A stretch of DNA of 24,180 nt. Source: Phallusia fumigata (lineage: Eukaryota > Chordata > Ascidiacea > Phlebobranchia > Ascidiidae). A model generated the notes under the pieces. The model worked only from the letters and a program-made list of their open reading frames with translations. It was not told where the DNA came from and ran no database searches. Both the position numbers and the translations under genes were made by a program. This document shows, piece by piece, positions 1-11,838 of this stretch. The stretch is taken from positions 1 to 24,180 of the forward strand of contig QXVZ01026823.1 of the NCBI GenBank assembly GCA_008931825.1, read 5' to 3'. Numbering within the stretch: the stretch's first letter is position 1; every line of letters begins with the position of its first letter.

Positions 1-345
1 CAAACGAAAGGCGACTCTGCCAATTTACTAACGTAACTGCAATTTTCAAGAGTACCTATCTACCATCTGTAAAAGTTTCAATTTTTACTTGCGGGAACCC
101 CACACCCCGCTGTGTTATCTTTTTTAATCTGCTTTGCTGCGTATCAATTACCACCAGGGTTACACGCAAAATTGCAGGAGGTATTTAAACGTAGCCTCAA
201 GTACGTGGCGAAGAACTTGGCCCAACACAAAGGAGGATCGCTTCCTAACTGCACAAAAGTTTTTTCGTTGGTTTGGTACACAAACTAGGGTGGTGGCGTT
301 TTTATATTGCCATTGCACATACGCTATGACCCCCTAAAAACCTGA
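1..345. other. Left-edge non-coding sequence
   Basis: No recognisable gene. The short open frame at 134-337 has no features suggesting a protein. A minus-strand ATTAAA lies at about 123-128 and could belong to the hnRNP transcript, but that is weak. Confidence 0.3.
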
Positions 346-483
346 GTTCTGCCCTGCCAAAAAAGAAATATCTACACATCCATGCTCACCGTTATTCCAA
401 CTTAGTTAATAACTGACACATAACTAAGTTAGAATAACGGTGAGCATGGATGTGTAGATATTTCTTTTTTGGCAGGGCAGAAC
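346..483. repeat. Foldback: 63-bp inverted repeat with 12-base loop
   Basis: The arm at 346-408 is the reverse complement of 421-483 with a single mismatch (398 against 431). The loop at 409-420 is only 12 bases. Transcribed from either strand, it would form a long near-perfect hairpin. It lies about 290 bases beyond the stop codon of the minus-strand hnRNP gene, so it could fall inside or just past that gene's 3' UTR. No target duplication or transposase end was recognised. It may be a young MITE or a locally made palindrome. Confidence 0.9.
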
Positions 484-770
484 TTTTACGTTGGGATTGT
501 GATTTGTCGTATTTTACAATGCCCCCAAAAAGAACCTCTCCCAAGTTGCGTGACCAACAGCTTCTCAATGCAAAAACACAGGGCTAAAAACGAAAATACG
601 TTTTACTTCCAGCTCGCGCGGAGTGCAACATGGTGCGTGTCGCACCACGCTCGTACAAGTAAACAATGTACAGATACGAATACAGCAGTGCCCTTAAAAC
701 AAAAGCAGACGCGCAAGTCAGTCGACAAAAAAGGTTGGTCCAGCAGTTAGGGAAATAAAGATTCTCATGG
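484..770. other. 3' flank of the hnRNP gene
   Basis: This stretch between the foldback and the hnRNP stop codon is probably 3' UTR of the minus-strand gene. I saw no AATAAA on the minus strand here, so the cleavage site is not placed. Open frames on the plus strand look random. Confidence 0.4.
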
Positions 771-3700
771 TTAGCGCCGGTAGGGGTGATAACCCTGCGA
801 GGAGGAGCCAGTAGCTTTGGTCGGGCCGTATCCACCACCGGCACTAGCGGCGCTGTTGCCGCCAGCTGATTGGTTCTGGTTGTTCATGTTGTTTGCGCCA
901 CCGCCGCCACTCATTCCCTGGCCGCCAGCCATGTTGTTCGCGCCGCCACCTTGCGCGTTTCCATAATCTGCCAAAACATACAAAGCTGTGTTTAAACAGG
1001 AGACACGGCAACAGCAGTGGACATAATCGCAAATACGCATTGAGACTTCAATGAAATCGCCACAACAAAACTGTGATAAATAATGTGTTGGAATAGTGGA
1101 CTTACCGCCACCGCCATGCCGCATGGGTCCATAGCCTGACTGATTTTGCTGGTAATTATTTCCGTAATTTCCCATGTTGCCTACGAGTTGGAAACAATTT
1201 AGTCAAGCGTTTACAACGTATTTTTACCCAGCATTACCGAATAAGTGTTGACAATACCAAAAGATACAATGGCAATGGATTTTATGGAAAGACAGGCACG
1301 CTTTCAAAATAATTGAACAATGAGCTTAAAGTAACAAAGGACTAACCTGGTGCCTGAGGCCTCATTCCACTTTGACCACCATTGTTTTGCATTCCACCCA
1401 TCATTGCAGGGTTGTTGTATCCTTGCATGTTGCCACCCATCTGGCCCCCCATATTTCCACCCATTTGGCCCCCCATATTTCCACCCATGTTGCCACCCAT
1501 ATTTCCACCTATGTTGCCCCCCATNGTTGTTGTATCCTTGCATGTTGCCACCCATCTGGCCCCCCATATTTCCACCCATTTGGCCCCCCATATTTCCACC
1601 CATGTTGCCACCCATATTTCCACCTATGTTGCCCCCCATATTTCCTCCCATATTGCCCCCCATTTGACCTCCCATATTCCCACCCATCTGTTGCTGGCCT
1701 CCGTATCCCTGGTTTCCATATCCATAACCTGAAGAAGCAATTGAAGGTTTCTGTTAGTGTTGCGCTGATGGCAAAGGTTTGGCGTATTTCTATTTCATGT
1801 CTTTTTTTCAGCACATAGAACACCATAAAAAAAGTATAAGCTAAACAAGTCATTAATAAATTTCTTGCTGCCATTGTTTTTCGTAAGTGGTTGAAATGTT
1901 GCAGACAAAACATTAATGCATTACCAGATTCTTTACTTTACATTAGATCACAAGTGCAATAGCCTATTTCTGGGTCAAGTTTATCCCAGTAGTTTTAACC
2001 ACACGGAAAACATGCATATTTACCATAATTTTGGTTTCCACTGTTATACTGTTGGGGGTAAGCTGTGGGGAAATTCTGATTGCCATAACCATATCCACCT
2101 GTTAACAGATTATCATGTGAAACTGTTAACCACATTGGTTTAATTTGGCAGTTTAAAGCCGGATTGCTTTTATAAACTTACCCATCATTTGATTTCCCCC
2201 ACCCATCCAGTTTCCACCTGTAAAAGAACAAACAGATTTCAATTGTTGTACATCTTCTTTAAGAACCTATCACAGTGTGCCAGGACTACAAGAGGCATTA
2301 TACTGAATCAAATCAGCCTTCCAAGCACCTCCAGTCAGCATCACATAACGATATCTAGCCTGCGGTGGGATTTGAACCCATGCCAGAAGCCTATCTGGGG
2401 CTGGCACTCTACCAACTAAGCTATGCAGGCTGGGCGATAAGCCTGCCAAAATCCAATTGCATACACCCCTGTCTGCTTCTAGGAGGGGGGGCAGATTCCA
2501 GTATCAAATATACACAAGCATATAATTCAATTTTAGATCTTATTTATAACATTTATGGGTTTTTACCTTGGCCACCTTGATTCATTCCCTGACTGTAACC
2601 CATGTTTCCACCTCCACCCATTGGACCACCCTGGTTGTAGCCCATGCTGTTACCACCCTGATATTGACTTGGCTGTCAGAAAAAAAAATTAGTTGATTGC
2701 AAAAGCCAGGAAACCGCTGAGTGCTTACCCCTCTCATGGCACTCATGTTTTCCCTTGACTCTGCCTTTTTTGCCTCACACTAAAAATAGAAAACAAAACT
2801 ATTAGTCAAAGTTTAATTCCAACTTGGTAATTTACTTTACTTTAAGTTAGATTAAGCAACACAGTTGTAGGTAAGTTATACATATTCTGATGCAAAAGAG
2901 ATAATTAATAATGTTTAATTTTCAAGTAATATAGTTATAAATACATTTTACTGTTTACATAAAATAGAAATAGTACTTACAAATGTAGATTTCTTACATT
3001 AAGCCAAGTTGATATGTATATCAAGAAACTGATTATGTGGTTTATAATGTAATGTATAGAAGAGTTTTGGCAGGAAAATATAAATATGTATACATATCAT
3101 ATAATTTTAGAAAATATTTAGTGTTTTAATATGTGTAACATGTAAGATATGGTTATACTTAGTTTATTGTCAACTAGTGCCTAGTTTGTTTAAATAAGTT
3201 CTTTAGGTTACATATTAAACCTTACTTATCATTAATTAAATAGTCCATTTAGTCATGCCAAGTTTGGAAATATGCCAAAGTTTTTTAAAAATGGGTTTCG
3301 TTAACTAGTTGAATTCAGCATTTTTGGTAGAACCTATTTTGCATTATCTTAAATTAGTTTAATTTTAGCCTGTCCAACTACTTGATTAGGGAATTTTTAT
3401 ATATTAGAGAAATGACTTCTTTCTTCTTTAGAGTATTTGATTTTTTTTATACTAGTGTAGCAGTAATTTTTTAATAAAGTGCATTTATACATACATGTAT
3501 GTTTTTTGTTAATTAACCAAAACAAGAAATGGAATTAAAAGGATAACAAATTCATTTTGGCAAGCATTTATGATTTTTTAAAATTGAACAAATAGCATGC
3601 ATATTTGAAACTTAATGCACGATTCAATTCTTTGTGCAGTACCCCTTTAGATGATGGATGCAATATTTCTTTAGATATCAACAAAGGGCCACCTAATCTG

Positions 3701-5980
3701 ACAATATTATTTTACAAGCGCTACAAGTATTTTTTGGGCCAACCATGTCTTGGAGCTGAACTAAATATCAAGTTCTGAGTTTTGTTGCTGCATGTTCTGT
3801 GCTTTGTGTTCTTGTGTTTTGTATGTGCTGTGTGGGGTGTATACCAAACAGAATAGAACCAACTTTTTTGTTGTTGATCGTATGATAATGTATGGCAATA
3901 GCTTGCTCTACTGAAGATTCATCCTCAAAAGTGACGAAACCAAACCCTGCCAGTGCAATTAGTAACAGTTTACAAAACAAAGCCTCTAAAACAGTAACAC
4001 AAGAAAGCATACCATAGCAGTAAAACATAACATTTAAATATATATCTGGGCAAAGTTTGATATTTATGAGATAAAAACACATATTTTAAAAGTGAATAAA
4101 ACACAAATAATAAAACACTAACACACCTTTGTGAGGTTTGCTTGGGTCAGTCTTGCTCACAACAAACACCACTTCCAGCACCTTTGATAAGAATTGTGGT
4201 TTATTACTTTGTGTGTTAAATCTGAGATTCCCAAACTGAGGGTCCTTGCAGGGTGTTTTCAAAAGGTTTGTTTTCGTATGCTGCAGTTTCAATAAATCAT
4301 ATATTTTTAGAACTGCTTACTACTGACAAACGTGAGGGTTTCAGAAAATTTAATCACCTAGAAAAGGGGTTGCAAACTTAAATGTTTGGAAAGCCCTGCT
4401 GTATCATGAATCGTTACTAGATTTCAGCAAGGATATAACTAGGGTTCCTCTATTTTCCGGGTTTTTTCATTCCCGGGATTCAGGAAATAAAAAACAAATT
4501 TCCCAGGAATCCCGGGATCCCGACAAAATAATTTGCCGATTTTTTCGTGCGTAATTACTTCATTGCGATGACTAAAATTAGTTAATGTTAGCTAAAAACA
4601 TCTAATGTTTTGTCACGTAGCATTACTTTTGCAATGCTGCAAGCCCGCTACAATTTACACAAATTTTCAAAAATAAGTTGAATTTTTTTCGTCCACTAGT
4701 TGTCGCACTTGTGTATTTTAGACTGAAAACGAAAGCTGCTGAATGAACAATTAACATCAAGTTTTATGAAAAAAATACAGGATAGGATATAATTTTTTCG
4801 ATTTATAACGGTTTAAAGCAAAAAAGAGAACAATTATCCACTTCTAAGTTAGTTTTGCGTTGTTGCTATATTCCGGGGAATTAAAAACAAAATTCCCGGG
4901 ATTCGGGAATGTAATTTTGCCGGAAAATCCCGGGAATTTCCCGTCGAAACGTTCCCGGGAGGGAACCCTAGATAAAACATAAAATACTACAGAACTATAT
5001 ACAGTCAAAAAACAGAACTGTAAATCAAGTTTTTTAGAAGACCCAAAAATTTAAGTCCACTGAGAAAACCATTTATAAACGTACCACTCCATACTGCTCA
5101 AAATACTTTTTAACTTCGTTTTCTTTTGTGTCCATAGAGATCCCACCAAGGAATATTTTGTGTCCTCGTTGATGATCCCTGGCATTTTTCTTTTTTTGTT
5201 GTTGAATGTGCCTTGGTGTGCAGGGTTTGGGGTCAATCTGAAAACATTTAGTTTAAATGATTAGTATGAATTATTTCACATTAAAGTGATCCCAATATAC
5301 ACATATTTCAGATTGTTTCAAAGCAAGGAACAATAAATAGACCAGGGGTGGGCAAACTTAATCAATGGAAGAGTCACTTGTGGAAAACACCAGCGAGCCG
5401 CAAAATGAGTGCAGTAGTGTTGATGCAGGTACAATAAACAACAGTTACAGAAGCAAAACAAACACAATACTTTTCAATATTAGGTTTTTGTTTGATTTCC
5501 CAGTGTTTTAAAATCTGGACTATGTGTTGTTAAAGCTGACAACTCTATCAATTTGGGATAATATTATTCAGCTAGAAGAACCACAAACAACATGTTGTCG
5601 AGTCGCAGTTTGCCCACCATTGTAATAGACTATTATCTATGCATAAAATGGAAATCATGTTCTTACTTGTTTGTTATCCAAAGTATGAGGTCGAGCTTTA
5701 AGTACATCGCCCACATTGTCGGGATTCATGTAAGTGACAAATCCAAAACCTCTCGAGTCTCCTGTTTCCTTGTCAGTCATTAGAACACAATCTTTGACAA
5801 CACCGTAAGTGGAAAAATACTCTCGCAGCGCTTCCTCGCTGGTGTTTCGAGATATTCCACCAACAAACATTTTTCTACAAAATAGTAATAGAATGAGTTT
5901 TAATACACTTGTTTTCAACAAAATGAAGATTTAACTATTTTAACTTACCCGGCTTCATCTGGTTTTTCGTTATACGCCAT
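771..5980 (-). CDS. DAZAP1-like: DAZAP1/Hrp48-like hnRNP, two RRMs plus Gly/Met-rich tail (12 coding exons)
   Basis: Predicted RNA-binding protein that would bind mRNA in nucleus and cytoplasm and act in splicing or translation, as DAZAP1 and fly Hrp48 do. Exons read on the minus strand: 5980-5949, 5874-5667, 5237-5085, 4181-4127, 3946-3864, 2779-2729, 2672-2567, 2217-2182, 2098-2024, 1728-1347, 1180-1106, 967-771. All junctions are GT-AG and keep frame, giving about 445 residues once the 115-base duplication at 1411-1525 is discounted. RRM1 spans about residues 12-90 (RNP2 MFVGGI, RNP1 RGFGFVTY). RRM2 spans about 107-184 (RNP2 IFLGGI, RNP1 KGFGFVTF). The linker DNKQIDPKPCTPR is the DAZAP1/Hrp48 signature. 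The rest is low-complexity, with an MGGN/MGGQ array in exon 10 and the end GYHPYRR. The exon 5 donor (GTTGGT) is weak; it was chosen because it yields KKCEAKKAE, matching KKVEVKRAE of the family. Confidence 0.9.
1347..1728 (-). repeat. MGGN/MGGQ-coding tandem repeat exon of the hnRNP gene
   Basis: Exon 10 of the hnRNP gene encodes a run of four-residue units, mostly MGGN with some MGGQ and one IGGN, followed by QGYNN and an Asn/Gln/Met-rich end. On the plus strand the DNA reads as a 12-base-period repeat rich in ccaccCAT and ccccCAT. Repetitive DNA of this kind is prone to length change and to assembly error, and the exon does contain an N with duplicated flanks. Such Gly/Asn/Gln-rich tails in hnRNPs are known to drive condensation into granules; that role is an inference here. 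Confidence 0.8.
1411..1639. other. 114-bp direct duplication flanking a single N (assembly join)
   Basis: Positions 1411-1524 and 1526-1639 read identically, and one N at 1525 separates them. Removing one copy and the N restores an open frame through the exon, so the protein runs from QGYNN straight into PAMMGG. An unmerged contig overlap explains this better than a real duplication. Confidence 0.85.
2357..2431 (-). repeat. tRNA-like sequence (tRNA pseudogene or SINE head) in an hnRNP intron
   Basis: On the minus strand this reads as a tRNA-shaped unit. The acceptor arms AGCCTGC and GCAGGCT pair perfectly. There is a D-arm A-box-like segment (TAGCTTAGTTGGTAGAG, one base changed) and a T-arm B-box-like segment (GGGTTCAAATCCC). 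It departs from a working tRNA: the anticodon region has a 14-base loop between GCCAG and CTGGC, and one extra C sits between the T arm and the acceptor. It lies in the intron between hnRNP exons 7 and 8. A tRNA-derived SINE or decayed tRNA is most likely; a tRNA with a tiny intron is the alternative. Confidence 0.6.
2780..3863. other. AT-rich intron 5 of the hnRNP gene
   Basis: This 1.08-kb intron is strikingly AT-rich, with many TTTAGTT-like and TTAATTA runs and a TACATACATGTATG palindrome near 3489. No open frame, transposon ends or RNA gene were recognised. It is the longest intron of the gene and follows the exon with the weak GTTGGT donor. Confidence 0.5.
4222..4398. mobile_element. Possible decayed hAT-like MITE remnant
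   Basis: The left end CTGAGATTCCCAAACT loosely mirrors the right end, whose reverse complement is CAGGGCTTTCCAAACA. The interior GGTTGCAAACTT and CTAGAAAAGGGG resembles common hAT non-autonomous ends. No target duplication was found, so this is tentative. Confidence 0.25.
4440..4970. mobile_element. hAT-type MITE, 531 bp, in hnRNP intron 3
   Basis: The ends are inverted: TAGGGTTCC on the left and GGAACCCTA on the right. Flanking 8-mers GATATAAC (4432-4439) and GATAAAAC (4971-4978) match at 7 of 8 positions, as expected for a hAT target duplication. Both subterminal regions carry degenerate copies of ATTCCCGGGATT in both orientations, typical of transposase-binding repeats. No transposase frame is present, so the element is non-autonomous. 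Confidence 0.8.
5343..5622. mobile_element. hAT-type MITE, 280 bp, in hnRNP intron 2
   Basis: The left end CAGGGGTGGGCAAACT is the classic hAT terminal sequence. The right end, reversed, reads CAATGGTGGGCAAACT (two mismatches). The flanks AAATAGAC (5335-5342) and TAATAGAC (5623-5630) match at 7 of 8 positions as a target-site duplication. The interior GAGCCGCAAAATGAG near the left end is also typical of the group. No coding capacity is present. Confidence 0.85.
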
Positions 5981-7000
5981 TTTGTGCAAGAAAGTACAGA
6001 ATTTCGTCAGCCTTAACAGTTATAGTAAAACTAAATGAAAACAGTTTTTAACCGATGAAGTAGTTTTAACAAGCGGCGAAACCTTAACTACAGAACAAGC
6101 ACACAGTGAACTGCAACACGAGGAATGGTCAAGCATTTTTTCTGTTCATTCAAACAAAAGTTAAAAAAGTAATTGGTACAGCGTGAAATCGATACTTTAA
6201 AATGGATGAGTGCAAAGTAAATTACACGTCAATGTCAAATGCCACACAAACAATATTTTTAAATGATTATGTGTTAAAAGACGCACTTATTTTGTAGAAT
6301 TTTTTGGGGATTTATTGCAGCAACCCCCAAAAAACTTTATCCTTTGATTAAAATTTTGCATCAGCGAAAACCTCGAAATGTGGTGCTGACAGTGCAATAT
6401 GGCCAATTGTTTCCTGTGCAAGAAAGTGCGGGCGGTTTTGTTAGTGTTGGCATTTATGGTGCTTTTTGTGGCAGCATGTAACCAATTCAGTTAAATTGGC
6501 GCTTTTGTTTGTGCAGTGGCATTCTGAAGTAGGTGAGCAAGTGACGTATTCGCCAAACGCAAAGCAAACAAGAGCGGCCTGGTTGCAACAGCGTTTTTTG
6601 CTTCAACAAGTTTTTGCACATAACATTGAAGCACTAGCAAAGTTTAAGACTATTGTTGGAGTAACGCATAAGCGGTTACTTTGCAGCACTGATAGTATTA
6701 CATTTGCTGAGTATGCGGAAGAAAGAACTGTAGGAAGCACAGATCTGCTGAGCGTCATTGCGTACAATAACACATTTAGCCTGCCACTGTAGGCAACTTT
6801 TGAAACTTCGCCAATGTGTAATTGCGTCAATTAGCTTGTTCGAAAATCCGCTTTCGACGTCTAAGCAAACAAGTGAAAAAGCTTAGTGTCAGTAAGCATT
6901 GCAAAGTGTTACAATTCTGGTTCAAACTTTTATTATTACCTCGAAGTAAGCTTGTGCCGGTGTGCAACTTGCATTATAAGCCTGTAGCACAGAAAGCATT
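5981..7000. other. Divergent intergenic region between the hnRNP and AGXT2 genes
   Basis: About 1 kb separates the hnRNP start (minus strand, 5980) from the AGXT2 start (plus strand, 7001), so both promoters should lie here. No clear TATA box was recognised. An open frame at 6466-6792 (plus) has no ATG start; its frame is WHSEVGEQVTYSPNA and onward, 3' of a good acceptor-like gtttgtgcag at about 6504-6513. Just upstream, 6399-6491 encodes a short hydrophobic peptide beginning MANCFLCKKVRAVLLVLAF. I could not join the two in frame with a good donor and recognise no family. Confidence 0.4.
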
Positions 7001-10056
<3,056 letters not shown>

Positions 10057-11838
10057 ATACATCAAACTCACCAAGTCGATTAGCTAAGTTTGCTAAAATC
10101 CGTTTTTTACACCTCGCACTCATCGAACAAAGCAATTGATACACAAATGGTCATTGTATAATGCATGAGGTATTTGTTTGTACTCACATTAAAATCTGCT
10201 TCAATACGTTTTCAACAGTGGTCTTGGCATAGCAAAATCACACGGGAAACACGCGGATACCGGTGTTTCCATCCAAAGGTCGATCGTTATCAGGTTGTAT
10301 GCTATCTACATGGATGATTTGACCTGTTGGGAATGCCGCAGTAACGTAACTGCGTTTTAACCCGGCCTAAATACGCCAACACGTAGATACGAGCGTCATC
10401 CACTCTTGTGTGTGGTGCGGTGACACGACCGTCAACATGTTTTTAGGCGGTTTTCAAAAACTAGATCTGTTTGTTTCATCTGTAGTCATAGCAAACACCG
10501 TTAGTCCTAAATCAAATGTAGTCTACAATGGTGAGATTACCGAGGCTTGGAAAATAAAACCGCCATGTGTGTCACAGAGACTTGCTCCTCGGCAAAACGT
10601 CACCGCAAGATTAAGAACTTTTTGACAGGTTTTTATGATTTAAATTTTGTTTGAAGTCTTCAAGGGAAGAAGAATTGACGCCATGTTTTCCTTGAGGTCA
10701 CCCCCACAAGCAGATTTCAAAAGGTTTTCCGTATTCCAGCGGCGATCTGGCCGTGCTCCTAGGGATTTTTTCCTGCTCCCAACATGATTCATCAGAAAAA
10801 TCAAACATATAATTATGAAAGTAATAAACCAAACCCATCACCCTCAGTTCAAATGTTCGCGCATCGGCAATTCTACGAATTTAAACAGAAATTTAAGCAG
10901 TTTTTTGGTAATCGACAACTCAGGCAAATATTGAACGAAAAAAGCAAAATTTGCGACTTAAGTATAAACAACCGGCCTAAAGTGAAACTGTTAAAGCGGA
11001 ATCTATAAAAATCGAGTGGGCTATTCTATGTTCAGCAGTCTTCTCTTTGGGAAGATCCTGCTCACAAGTGCGGTGTTGCCGAAGGCCCAAGACGATTGGC
11101 AACAGGACACTAATTTTAGAGTTCGGATCTTCCTATTCAGCACGTGGTGCATGTAAAGCTGCTACTGTTAAGTTATTCGTTATAGACAATGCTTTTGTTA
11201 AATAATATTACCTTTGCCAAGTTTTGTTAGAAAATATTTTGCATCCACCCCGTTTGTGTAAAATTGCGATGCATCAAAATTTCCAGGAAGGACTACAAAA
11301 CGCAAGAAATATCCCGGCTTCGAACTTTTTAGGTTGATTCTTCAGGAAATTTTAGTAAAAAACTGTTGAAAAAACAAAATAGAGAGAAGTTTAGATTGCG
11401 TTTTTTTTGAAGTTTGCGGCAGCGAAATGTTTTTTGGCCAGACGCGGGTGCTAAGGAGCAGTGAAAATTGTCAAACCATCACAGAGTTTGAAGTTAATAA
11501 GTAACTCGCGCAGTCAATGGCAAACAACTTTGTCCTGCCCTATTTGCTCGGGCGCTTTGTATCAATAAGCTATAGCTGCTATGAAAACTGAGGAATAGTG
11601 GACTTCGTTTTTTAGCAATATCTTTTTGCTGGCAGTGAAGATTTGGCAGACAATCTTGTTAGTAGTCGGTAAAAATAGAATAGAACTTGTGTTTCTCTGT
11701 CAATTTGAGAGGTTAATCTTAGATTGTTTCGTATTTGTCCCGGTTAGATAGCTCGGTTTTCACTGGTTAGAATGGAAATGCGGAACCATGCAACATCGAT
11801 GGCATAACATTCACTTAAATTAAAATCGAGCAGACCAT
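10057..11838. other. Intergenic region between AGXT2 and receptor R1
   Basis: No gene was recognised in this 1.8 kb. Open frames at 10410-10625 and 10784-11008 have no recognisable domain and lysine/asparagine-rich, random-looking composition. The stretch near 11010-11110 (GGGCTATTCTATGTTCAGCAG and following) has a repeat-like flavour, but no ends were found. The R1 promoter should lie near 11700-11838; no TATA box was recognised. Confidence 0.5.
10188..10193 (+). terminator. Candidate ATTAAA poly(A) signal of AGXT2
   Basis: ATTAAA occurs about 130 bases after the AGXT2 stop codon and is the nearest polyadenylation-like hexamer I saw downstream. This is position-only evidence. Confidence 0.3.

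Noticed and set aside
1350-1818. Plus-strand Pro/His/Ile-rich frames over the repeat exon
   Set aside because: They are antisense readings of the MGGN repeat of the hnRNP gene.
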